From Kordiimonadaceae bacterium (GTDB lineage Bacteria > Pseudomonadota > Alphaproteobacteria > Sphingomonadales > Emcibacteraceae), in contig JABIPV010000055.1 of assembly GCA_018699075.1 (NCBI GenBank), forward strand, positions 1-8,623: a stretch of DNA of 8,623 bases. Direction: 5' to 3'. Positions 1-7,135 of the stretch are shown in pieces (positions within the stretch are counted from its first letter, which is position 1; each line of letters begins with the position of its first letter). The notes below the pieces were generated by a model. It saw only the letters and a program-made list of their open reading frames with translations. It was not told the origin of the DNA and did not search any database. The translations under genes and the position numbers were made by a program.

Positions 1-268
1 CGGTGCGTCGTCGGGCGCTAAGCCATGTTGCGGGTAACATGGTTTTAAGAACCGGGTCTTCGTTATATTCGCGGGAAATTATTACCCATGCATCAATCCC
101 TTCGCGGCGCATAAGTTCCGGCACCAAGGTGTCCAAGCGGTGTTTCAATAGATCGTCTTCGACTTTTGCACGTTCACGAAGCGGCAGGACGCGCTCTTCT
201 AATGTTTGTGCAAAAGTAGTCGTAATTGTCATCACAAATGCAATGAAGGTGACAAATATTTTAGTCAT
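1..268 (-). CDS. Exported M24-family (Xaa-Pro aminopeptidase-like) metallopeptidase, N-terminal fragment
   Basis: A minus-strand frame is open from an ATG at 268-266 to the left edge, giving 89 visible residues; the rest of the gene lies outside the window. Residues 1-20 look like a Sec signal peptide: a Lys at position 3, a hydrophobic core, then TTTFA with likely cleavage before Gln21. After this come a charged helix (about 22-45) and the block RLDTLVPELMRREGIDAWVI (44-63), followed by SREYNEDP (65-72). This pattern resembles the start of the creatinase/prolidase N-terminal domain in exported M24 peptidases of proteobacteria, seen from memory of the family. The metal ligands would lie in the missing C-terminal part and cannot be checked. 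The Shine-Dalgarno is weak (GGGA about 12 nt upstream). The gene is divergent from the dehydrogenase at 424. The family call is fairly confident; the substrate is unknown. Confidence 0.75.
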   Translation of the reverse strand, partial: MTKIFVTFIAFVMTITTTFAQTLEERVLPLRERAKVEDDLLKHRLDTLVPELMRREGIDAWVIISREYNEDPVLKTMLPATWLSARRRT

Positions 269-423
269 GATTATAATTATTCCCAGTTGTTTTATTTTTT
301 GTAATCTTTAATTAAGGCAATATTAGACTATAAAAAGTTTTTTCACAAAATAAATGTAATAAAGTTACAAAACAATATATATAAATATGCAAACAATTAA
401 TAATTAAGAATTTAGGAAGAATA
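269..423. promoter_or_regulatory. Divergent AT-rich intergenic region with presumed back-to-back promoters
   Basis: This 155-bp gap separates the start codons of the leftward peptidase and the rightward dehydrogenase, so it must hold promoters for both unless the genes are read from further away. It is very AT-rich with many T/A runs. I found no convincing -35/-10 pair at 16-18 bp spacing on either strand; a TATAGT on the minus strand at 332-327 is the best -10-like element for the peptidase but lacks a good -35. AGGAAGA at 414-420 is a well-placed Shine-Dalgarno for the ATG at 424. Confidence 0.45.
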
Positions 424-1440
424 ATGAAAGCTGTTGGATCATATAAAGCCCTTGCCGCAAACGAAACTGATGCCTTTATCGACCAAGAAATTGACACGCC
501 TGTTGCAACGGGCCGTAATATTTTGGTCGCCGTAAAAGCCGTTTCTGTTAATCCCGTTGATACTAAAGTACGCAAACGTCCGCATCCTGATGAAACATGG
601 CGTGTGCTTGGTTGGGACGCTTCTGGCGTCGTGACGGCAGTTGGTGATGATGTCAGCGGTTTTTCTGTCGGTGATGAAGTTTATTATGCGGGTTGCATTA
701 CCAAGCCCGGATCAAACAGTGAATACCAACTTGTCGATGAACGTATTGCCGCAAAAAAGCCTTCCTCGCTTGGATTTGCGGAAAGCGCGGCGTTACCGCT
801 TACGACCATTACGGCATGGGAAGGTTTATTTGATCGCCTTGGTGTTTCAAAAACCGGTCAAGATGCCGGCAAAACAATTCTTATGATCGGCGCTGCTGGC
901 GGTGTGGGTTCGATTGCCATTCAGCTTGCAAAGAAGCTTGCTAATTTAACAATTATCGCCACTGCATCACGTCCTGAATCGTCTGATTGGTGTAAAGCAA
1001 GAGGCGCAGACCATGTGATTAATCATTATGAAGATATTTCCGCACAGTTAGAAGCAATTGGCTGCGCCAATGTTGATTATGTTTTCTGTTTAACCAATAT
1101 TGCCGGATACTGGAAAACCATTACGGACGTGATTAAGCCGATGGGCAAAATATGTACCATTGTTGATTTCTTCGAAGATAGTAATCTTGATTTGCTAAAG
1201 CTTAAAAGCGCCACTTTCGTGTTTGAATTTATGTTCAGCCGTTCCATGCATCAAACAAGTGATATGGGCGAAGTTGGAAAACTGCTCGCCGATACGGCAG
1301 GTTTAATCGATAACGGTGACTTAATCACAACCGTAAGCAATATTGTTAGCCCAATAAATGCAGATAATATGCGCGCGGTACATACGGCCATCGAAGAAGG
1401 AAACGCTATTGGTAAATCTGTATTAGAAGGCTGGTCTTAA
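424..1440 (+). CDS. Zinc-independent MDR-family alcohol dehydrogenase / quinone oxidoreductase-like protein
   Basis: The 338-residue product matches the medium-chain dehydrogenase/reductase superfamily, in the 'zinc-type alcohol dehydrogenase-like' branch related to quinone oxidoreductases. The N-terminal GroES-like domain covers about 1-125, with VSVNPVDTKVR (40-50) and GWDASGVV (63-70). Zinc alcohol dehydrogenases have a GHE-type motif at the latter place, so the catalytic zinc site is absent. The Rossmann domain carries the nucleotide-binding loop AAGGVGS (157-163), the family pattern for NADPH binding. The likely reaction is NAD(P)H-dependent reduction of a quinone, enone or carbonyl in the cytoplasm; the physiological substrate cannot be read from sequence. 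Length is typical for the family. The ATG start is supported by AGGAAGA 4 nt upstream. It appears monocistronic: a 130-bp gap precedes the next gene, and the peptidase gene on its other side is divergent. Confidence 0.88.
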   Translation: MKAVGSYKALAANETDAFIDQEIDTPVATGRNILVAVKAVSVNPVDTKVRKRPHPDETWRVLGWDASGVVTAVGDDVSGFSVGDEVYYAGCITKPGSNSEYQLVDERIAAKKPSSLGFAESAALPLTTITAWEGLFDRLGVSKTGQDAGKTILMIGAAGGVGSIAIQLAKKLANLTIIATASRPESSDWCKARGADHVINHYEDISAQLEAIGCANVDYVFCLTNIAGYWKTITDVIKPMGKICTIVDFFEDSNLDLLKLKSATFVFEFMFSRSMHQTSDMGEVGKLLADTAGLIDNGDLITTVSNIVSPINADNMRAVHTAIEEGNAIGKSVLEGWS

Positions 1441-1570
1441 AACACCAATTATTATCTAAGTTCAACCATTACTATGTATGATTATTTATACATCTAATAA
1501 CAATTTGTATAATTGTTGTTTCCCTATTACTGTAATGAAAACGGAATTATAAAATAGTCGGGGAAGACCT
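1441..1570. other. AT-rich intergenic gap with two small hairpins, possible promoter for the nhaC operon
   Basis: The gap between the dehydrogenase stop and the TTG start of the antiporter contains two inverted repeats. One is atgtat (1474-1479) / atacat (1488-1493) with an 8-nt loop. The other is a perfect 7-bp stem aacaatt (1499-1505) / aattgtt (1511-1517) with a 5-nt loop, followed by GTTTCCC. Both are AT-rich and neither is followed by a proper T-run, so an intrinsic terminator is only a weak possibility. TATAAA at 1548-1553 and TGTAAT at 1531-1536 are -10-like, but no good -35 sits at the right distance. Confidence 0.35.
1560..1566 (+). promoter_or_regulatory. Ribosome binding site fixing the TTG start of nhaC
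   Basis: GGGGAAG lies 4 nt before the TTG at 1571. An in-frame TAA at 1550-1552 excludes any longer start, and TTG is the only initiator codon between that stop and the conserved N-terminus. The next possible starts (GTG at codon 19, ATG at codon 25) would remove the conserved N-terminal segment and part of the first membrane helix and lack comparable spacing, so TTG is the best-supported start. Confidence 0.7.
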
Positions 1571-2959
1571 TTGAACACTCAGAAAGTTCCAAGTTTTTGG
1601 CAAGCCTTACTTTGTTTTGGCGGCGTGCTTACAATAATTGTCATGGGGGTAATTAAGTTTGGCGTTAACATTCATGTTTTGCTGATATTAAGCATTGTTT
1701 GGACCTGTTTTCATGCTTATTCACTGGGTTATAAATTTAAAGCTATTAAGAAATTAATGTCGGACGGTATATCTAACGGCCTTGGCGCGGCGTATGTATT
1801 TATCTTAATCGGCATTGTGGTCGCGTCTTTTTTGGAAAGCGGCACCATCGCCAGCATTGTTTATTATAGCCTTGACCTTATTCATCCTGCGGTGTTTTTA
1901 CCCGCGGGGTTGCTGCTGTGTAGTTTTATGTCGGTTTCTGTGGGAACGCTTATGGGAACAGTGGCAACGGCGGGTGTTATTTTAATTGGTATTGGTGAAG
2001 CCATGGGGGTGCCCTTACCGATTGTCGCGGGTATGGTGATCGCAGGGGCGAGTTTCGGTGATAAAATGTCACCTGTATCTGATACAACAAATTTGGCGGC
2101 TATATCTGCGGGCACGGATTTATATACCCATATTAAATCGATGATGTATACGACCATACCGACATATTTGATTTGTTTGGTGATTTTTACTTTTATTGGC
2201 CTTCAATATTCTGCGGATGCGTTGGCAACCAATGATATTAAGGTATTCCAACAAGCCATATCCGATAATTATGTGGTCAGCATATGGGGCTTTGTCCCGG
2301 TAATTGTGTTATTTGGCTTAAGCTTAAATAAATTTGCTGCTGAACCAGCGATGATTGCCGCGTCCGTGGTGGCGATCATTATGGCCGTATTCCAACAAGG
2401 GCATGATATTCTCGTGATCCTAGGCAGTCTTCAGGATGGATATAAAGCTGAGACAGGCCATCCGGGGCTTGATACTCTGGTAAACCGTGGTGGCATTCAA
2501 AGCATGATGCGGACTTTTTCTTTGGCATTATTCGCAATGGCGCTGGGTGGGTTACTGGATAAAGTAGGCATATTGACCGCGATGTTAGAAGGCATACTGG
2601 TTTATATAAAATCTGTTGTATCGTTATTATTTGCCACCATGCTGACGGGTATTATCAGCAGCATTGCTACTGGTCAGTCCTATATTTCAATCGTGCTGAC
2701 ATCACAATTATTTAAGAAAAAGTATGAGGAAATGGGCCTTAAGCGCCGCATGTTGTCCCGCACCGTGGAAGAAAGCACCACCTTAATCACGCCGCTTATG
2801 CCGTGGTCACTTGGCGGGGCGTTTTATTCAGCGGTAATGGGGGTTGCGGTAATCGATTATATGCCGTGGGCATTCCTCAATTACCTGAACTTCATCGTTG
2901 CTTTGGTGATTGCCTCATTAGGTTTTGCCATATTTAGAAAAGAAGAAGAAACCGAATAA
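1571..2959 (+). CDS. nhaC: NhaC-family Na+/H+ antiporter
   Basis: The 462-residue polytopic membrane protein is recognised as NhaC. The strongest signature is GASFGDKMSPVSDTTNLA (159-176), very close to the family hallmark, followed by GTDLYTHIKSMMYT (181-194). The N-terminus KVPSFWQAL (5-13) and the C-terminal blocks TGQSYISIVLTSQLF (367-381) and EESTTLITPLMPWS (400-413) also fit. About eleven to twelve hydrophobic segments are visible, and the tail ends in charged KEEETE. The family exchanges Na+ for H+ across the inner membrane; some relatives couple Na+ to organic acids (Na+-lactate/malate exchange), so substrate is not certain. Translation starts at a TTG with a strong upstream GGGGAAG. 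The stop codon overlaps the start of the next gene by one base (TAATG), so the rhamnosidase lipoprotein is almost certainly co-transcribed and translationally coupled. Confidence 0.92.
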   Translation: MNTQKVPSFWQALLCFGGVLTIIVMGVIKFGVNIHVLLILSIVWTCFHAYSLGYKFKAIKKLMSDGISNGLGAAYVFILIGIVVASFLESGTIASIVYYSLDLIHPAVFLPAGLLLCSFMSVSVGTLMGTVATAGVILIGIGEAMGVPLPIVAGMVIAGASFGDKMSPVSDTTNLAAISAGTDLYTHIKSMMYTTIPTYLICLVIFTFIGLQYSADALATNDIKVFQQAISDNYVVSIWGFVPVIVLFGLSLNKFAAEPAMIAASVVAIIMAVFQQGHDILVILGSLQDGYKAETGHPGLDTLVNRGGIQSMMRTFSLALFAMALGGLLDKVGILTAMLEGILVYIKSVVSLLFATMLTGIISSIATGQSYISIVLTSQLFKKKYEEMGLKRRMLSRTVEESTTLITPLMPWSLGGAFYSAVMGVAVIDYMPWAFLNYLNFIVALVIASLGFAIFRKEEETE

Positions 2960-5571
2960 TGACCAGAATAATGTCACGGCTATTTACGTTGCTTTTGGTA
3001 CTGGTTATTTCTGCATGTGCTGAAAAGGCGCGCGAAACAACTTCGTGGGATGAGGCGCAGTGGATATGGCACCCTGATATTATTCCAATGGCAACAAATC
3101 GGTTCACTTATTTTAAAAAGACTTTTGAATTTGACGGTGTTGCCACGGACCTTAAAGGATATTTCGCGGCGGATGCTACGGCGCGGCTTTATATCAACGG
3201 TGAAATCGTCCGCCGTAATGTGACACGTTATTATCCAACCCATGTAAGACCAGAAGTGATAGAGCTTTCCAAGTATTTGAAGCAGGGTGAGAATGAAGTG
3301 TTAATCCTTCATCATAATTGGGGTGATATTAAAAACTTCCAACGTGATGAGATTAGACGGGCAGGGATGCTGTTCTTCGCGCCGCAAATTCCTGAGTTAC
3401 AATCCAATACATCCTGGCAGACCGCAGAAGCAAAGCATTTTACAAACCATCAACAGCAAATCATTGGTGTTATTGGTGATCTGCGTATTCGTTTCCCATT
3501 AATCATGGACGGCAGAAAGATCTCGGATGATTTAAACTGGAAAAATGCCATATTGGTTGAAGACGGGCCGTGGACACTTACCCACGATTATACGCCAAAG
3601 GCACAGAGAGAAGAATTCAAGAGCGTTAAGGGTATAATCGCCGCAGGAACTATTAATTACCCTGATGCCTTCTCTTACACTCCAGAAGCGCTTTTAAATG
3701 ATGTAGCGTTCCCTAAGCATATGCAAGAAGCGGATTATATTGCTGATGAGCGACAAGCGGGTGTTTTCTCAGGGCTTACAAATGGAAATGATGTCACGAC
3801 GTCACTCAAGGCGGGTGAGACCGCCTATGCCACATATGATTTTCATGTGCCTGTTCATGGCTACCCTTCGTTTGAGCTTGAAAGCAATAAGGCCGGTGTT
3901 GCTATTTCCTTTGGTTATGGTGAGCTTAATTTTTCACTATTTGACGGTAGCAATCATGTAAACCCAAATACAGGCTGGATTAAAACCGAAGGCGTGGTAG
4001 GGTCCTTTTATGGTGATCGTTATATCACGTCTGGTGAAGGTGTAGAGAGCATCGAAATTCCGGAAGAACGCACTGCCAGGTATTTAACTGTGCATATTTC
4101 TGCCCCCGAAGGTGCAACTGTGACCTTTAAAAAACTTGGTATGGTGAAATCTCAGTATCCCGTTGACTGGACCGGAAATTTTAACGCCAACGACAAAATC
4201 ATTGATCAAATGATTGCTCTTTCCAAAACTCATGCGGAAATTACCATGAGCGATGTTTATGTGGATACACCGGGCCGTGAAGACGGACAGTGGCTTGAAG
4301 ATATTCGCTTGCGGGCGCTGCTTGCGGAAACATGGGCAGGGGATATTGACCTGCGGTATTTAACATTGGCCCATTCACAGGAATCGGCGATAAAAGGCGG
4401 TAAATTTCTAAGCTTCGCACCACAATCCTTTGTCGACCTTACCCATTGGGACTGGGGAATGCAGTGGATAACCATGCTTCATGATCACCTTAGGTGGATT
4501 AGTGCAACTGATGATATTAAAGTAAAACAGCAGGCTGACTATTTTGCGACTGCGTTGAATACATATGTGGGGCTGTTACTGGAAAATGTTGACGAAAATG
4601 GTCTATTTAGAAGCAATGAAGTCTTCGCTGATATTCGTATCGGAAGTAAAGTTGAAAACCCGAATGACGTGAGTGTAATTACCCATACTTGGCTGATTAA
4701 GAGATTGCAGCAAGCCATTGAAATTGCAGATGTTTATGAACTTGAAGCCGACACAATCGGCTGGACCCTTACGCGGGAAAGAATGATTGAAGCATTTCAT
4801 CAGTATTTGGTGGTAGAGGGGGATATTCCTTATGCTGGCGATGTTCTTAATGCGGATGGAATTTTAAAAGGAAAAGGCCAAGCTGCACAGCTTTCGGCCA
4901 TTGATGCCGGACTATTTGGTGATATTCATAGCCAATCTTTATTGGATCAGTTCTTTACAGGACCAAATGGAAAAGCACCGCAGGGTGTATCACCATGGAA
5001 TAATCCAACTTATTTATACCGTTCCATTAAGATGCTCTCTGATCACGGGCTTGGTGAGCGGGCATTGGCCCATTATAAATGGCGCATGAGCCCTTATTTA
5101 CCCGGTTCGCCGGATAATTTAACGCCGCTTAAACTGCAAGGGCCATACGGCGGACCATTACCGGAATATTTCATCAGGCACGATGATATTGGTCTTGAGC
5201 TGGGCGAAGTTAACACAGCCCAGCCCGGTGACCCCACAGGATCACACGGTTGGGCGGCCGTTGGCATGACGTGGTTACATGATAGTGTGCTTGGTGTGAC
5301 GTGGGGAAATGGAGGTTTAGGCGACAAAATGCTTCACATTAATCCTAATAATATGGGCATGGCTGAAATATCCGGAGACGTAATCAGCCCATGGGGTAAA
5401 GTAACTGTGGGTTTAAAGGATGATGATTTTTCAATAATATTACCAGATGGTGTAAGTGCGTTTGTTCGGGCGACAAGATGCACGTCTCAACCCATTGAAG
5501 ATGCGACTTGTATCAGCCAAGGTAACGGTTCTGTTTTGATTGAAGGTAGTGGTATTTATCAGCTTAATTAA
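2959..5571 (+). CDS. GH78-type alpha-L-rhamnosidase, predicted outer-membrane lipoprotein
   Basis: An 870-residue glycoside hydrolase of the alpha-L-rhamnosidase (GH78) type, predicted to release terminal rhamnose from a glycan or glycoside at the cell envelope. Residues 1-20 are a lipoprotein signal peptide ending in the lipobox ISAC (Cys20). Position +2 is Ala, not Asp, which suggests outer-membrane sorting. Residues about 30-140 form a rhamnosidase N-terminal beta domain (WIWHP at 35-39, ARLYINGEIV at 75-84). The catalytic (alpha/alpha)6 region carries DTPGREDGQWLED (436-448). Its Asp436, Glu441 and Asp448 have the same spacing (+5, +12) as the essential D567, E572 and D579 that I recall for Bacillus RhaB. 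Glu750, ahead of GSHGWAAVG (761-769), is a candidate general base. A C-terminal beta domain (about 780-870) holds a possible Cys841-Cys851 disulfide. The usual DCP is DTP here, so it belongs to a diverged subgroup. It is coupled to nhaC by a 1-nt overlap. Confidence 0.85.
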   Translation: MTRIMSRLFTLLLVLVISACAEKARETTSWDEAQWIWHPDIIPMATNRFTYFKKTFEFDGVATDLKGYFAADATARLYINGEIVRRNVTRYYPTHVRPEVIELSKYLKQGENEVLILHHNWGDIKNFQRDEIRRAGMLFFAPQIPELQSNTSWQTAEAKHFTNHQQQIIGVIGDLRIRFPLIMDGRKISDDLNWKNAILVEDGPWTLTHDYTPKAQREEFKSVKGIIAAGTINYPDAFSYTPEALLNDVAFPKHMQEADYIADERQAGVFSGLTNGNDVTTSLKAGETAYATYDFHVPVHGYPSFELESNKAGVAISFGYGELNFSLFDGSNHVNPNTGWIKTEGVVGSFYGDRYITSGEGVESIEIPEERTARYLTVHISAPEGATVTFKKLGMVKSQYPVDWTGNFNANDKIIDQMIALSKTHAEITMSDVYVDTPGREDGQWLEDIRLRALLAETWAGDIDLRYLTLAHSQESAIKGGKFLSFAPQSFVDLTHWDWGMQWITMLHDHLRWISATDDIKVKQQADYFATALNTYVGLLLENVDENGLFRSNEVFADIRIGSKVENPNDVSVITHTWLIKRLQQAIEIADVYELEADTIGWTLTRERMIEAFHQYLVVEGDIPYAGDVLNADGILKGKGQAAQLSAIDAGLFGDIHSQSLLDQFFTGPNGKAPQGVSPWNNPTYLYRSIKMLSDHGLGERALAHYKWRMSPYLPGSPDNLTPLKLQGPYGGPLPEYFIRHDDIGLELGEVNTAQPGDPTGSHGWAAVGMTWLHDSVLGVTWGNGGLGDKMLHINPNNMGMAEISGDVISPWGKVTVGLKDDDFSIILPDGVSAFVRATRCTSQPIEDATCISQGNGSVLIEGSGIYQLN
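5568..5571. other. Tail-to-tail overlapping stop codons
   Basis: The palindrome TTAA gives TAA on the plus strand (5569-5571, end of the rhamnosidase) and TAA on the minus strand (5570-5568, end of the BCCT gene). The convergent genes thus overlap by 4 bp with no room for a bidirectional terminator between them, so each transcript must run into the other gene or end inside it. Confidence 0.9.
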
Positions 5572-6935
5572 GAATGGTCTTCTTTTAACCAGCCAATTAA
5601 GGTTATTGTCATAAATACGCAGGCAATGGCAATGGGTAATCCGGCAAGGAGGACGGCGGATTGGACCACTTTTAAACCACCTATATACATTAATATTATC
5701 GGCAAAATGCCGAGGATTAATGCCCAGAATAGACGGTGATATTTACCGGGGTCTTCGCTGGAGTGGAGTTCCTTTGTTGCGGCGGCGGCCAAGGTGTAGC
5801 TGGCGCTATCATAGGTCGTGGCCACATAAATGATTGTGACGATCATAAAGAGCGCTAAAGCAAGTTCACCCATTGGTAAATGGGCAATCATTGTGGCAAT
5901 GGCAGAAAATACATCATTTTCAATCATATTAACCACAGGCATGGCGGCCGTGAGTTCGAGATGAAGAGCATAATTTCCCAGGATAATCATAAATAGCCAT
6001 CCCCCGAGACTTCCGAAGATGCACATGGAAAAGATAATATCGCGAATGGTGCGGCCTTTTGATATGCGTGTGACGAATATACCAACATAAGGCGCAAAAG
6101 CCATCCACCACGCCCAGTAAAATATCGTCCAGTCCTGAACAAAGCCTGTTTGTCCCACAGCATCGGTCCAACTGACCATTTCAATGAGGTTTGCAAACAT
6201 AAAACCAAGGCTCTGCGTTCCCATCATAAGTATGAAAATAGTCGGCCCGGCAAAAAGTACAAAAAGCAGGAATATAATGGACAGATATAGATTAAGATCA
6301 GCGAGTTTTTTAATACCTTTTTCAAGGCCCCGATAAACGGAGAAACCAAATAGAGCCACACAAATAAAGATCACCATTAGATCAAGGTTCGAACTTCGTT
6401 CAATGCCCGTTAGCTGAGAAAAACTGGCTGATACAACAGGGGCAGTAAGGGATAAAGAAGTGCCCGCACCACCAATAAGACCAAGCATAAAGGAAACATC
6501 AATCAGCTTCGCCCAAGGAGAAGTTGTACATTTTTCACCTAAAATCGCTGCACTGAGGCGTAAATAAGGGATTTTCTTGACATAAAAACTATAGCTTATG
6601 GCAATGGTCGGTAATGCATACATGCACCACGGCGTAATTCCCCAGTGAAATAGTCCGTAACTTGTAGCCCACTTTATGGCCTCTGCGGAGCTGGGGTCTA
6701 CACCAAAGGGGGGCGTGATGTAATATGCGGCCCATTCAATTGCCGCCCAATACATTATGCCACCGCCGATCCCTGCTGAAAACAGCATGGCAACCCAACT
6801 TAAAGTGCTAAAATCTGGAGTATCATCAGGATCGCCAAGTTTAATATTGCCGTAACGACCAAATGCAAGCCATGCACAAACGACCATGGCGCCGATAGCC
6901 GTCCATTGGAACACTAGCCCTAAATTAAAGGCCAC

Positions 6936-6938
6936 CTA
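6936..6938 (-). other. In-frame TAG codon at a family-tryptophan position of the BCCT gene
   Basis: The minus-strand codon reads TAG between GAC (Asp45) and GTG. Aligning the 29 residues between this codon and the conserved R-Y/F-G with an E. coli BetT-like sequence recalled from memory places the stop exactly on a tryptophan, so a single TGG-to-TAG transition accounts for the break. The five other gene ends in the window use TAA or TGA. Confidence 0.8.
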
Positions 6939-7080
6939 GTCATAGAGGGATATAATAATTGGCCCGACGCTTTCATTAAATAGCATAAGCGGAATTGATA
7001 CGACGAGAACCGTAATCAGTGCGAGAGAGAATGTAACTTTATCAATAGGTTTATTGTGGGAATTATCCGACACTTATTAT

Positions 7081-7084
7081 TCCT
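7081..7084 (-). promoter_or_regulatory. Ribosome binding site of the BCCT gene
   Basis: On the minus strand AGGA is followed by seven bases (ATAATAA) and then the GTG at 7073. An in-frame TAA lies directly before the GTG, so this site fixes the start codon and shows that initiation signals of the interrupted gene are intact. Confidence 0.7.
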
Positions 7085-7105
7085 GAACATTGGGAGGACT
7101 TACCA

Positions 7106-7129
7106 TGCTTAATTTAGCTAAATTAAGCA
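7106..7129. promoter_or_regulatory. Perfect 24-bp palindrome upstream of the BCCT gene, candidate operator
   Basis: The left arm TGCTTAATTTAG is the exact reverse complement of the right arm CTAAATTAAGCA, with no central spacer and no mismatch; the next base pair outward does not match. It sits in the 62-bp gap between the PhnD-like stop (7136) and the BCCT start (7073), ending 32 bp before the start codon. A spacer-less dyad is a poor RNA hairpin and no T-run follows in the minus direction, so a binding site for a dimeric regulator controlling the transporter is more likely than a terminator. A TTGCTT (-35-like) at its upstream edge lacks a good -10. The regulator is unknown. Confidence 0.55.
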
Positions 7130-7135
7130 AGGAAT

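Larger units (their letters stand above)
5568..7073 (-). pseudogene. BCCT-family (betaine/carnitine/choline-type) transporter interrupted by one in-frame amber codon
   Basis: Read through, the frame from GTG at 7073 gives 501 codons, the usual BCCT length, with a single TAG at codon 46 (6938-6936). Codons 1-45 encode a short polar N-terminus and TM1, ending GPIIISLYD; downstream residues continue as VAFNLGLVFQW and the rest of the protein. Family signatures in full-length numbering include GRYGNIKLG (72-80), FSTLSWVAMLFSAGIG (88-103) and WTIFYWAWW (315-323), the TM8 aromatic-box helix, with Phe326 where betaine carriers often have Trp. ISKGRTIRD (337-345) follows. BCCT proteins import quaternary ammonium compounds, coupled to Na+ or H+ or by exchange; the substrate here is undetermined. 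The start is supported by AGGA 7 nt upstream and by an in-frame TAA immediately before the GTG. Re-initiation at GTG 6935, directly after the TAG, would yield 455 residues lacking TM1, but no Shine-Dalgarno precedes it. Recent pseudogene, sequencing error or suppressed amber are all possible. Confidence 0.85.

Noticed and set aside
3..311. Plus-strand open frame of 102 codons at the left end
   Set aside because: It is the antisense of the exported M24 peptidase, which has a clear signal peptide and family-like sequence on the minus strand; the plus product is arginine- and serine-rich noise.
269..423. A riboswitch or small RNA in the divergent gap
   Set aside because: The stretch is low-complexity AT-rich with no conserved GC stems or recognisable aptamer core.
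5568..6935. BCCT gene taken as a normal 455-residue CDS starting at GTG 6935
   Set aside because: The codon just before is TAG in the same frame, no Shine-Dalgarno precedes the GTG, and 45 in-frame codons upstream encode the missing TM1 with a proper ribosome binding site and start.
7106..7129. Intrinsic terminator for the TPR/PhnD-like genes
   Set aside because: The dyad has no loop, is AT-rich and is not followed by a T-run on the minus strand; an operator fits better.
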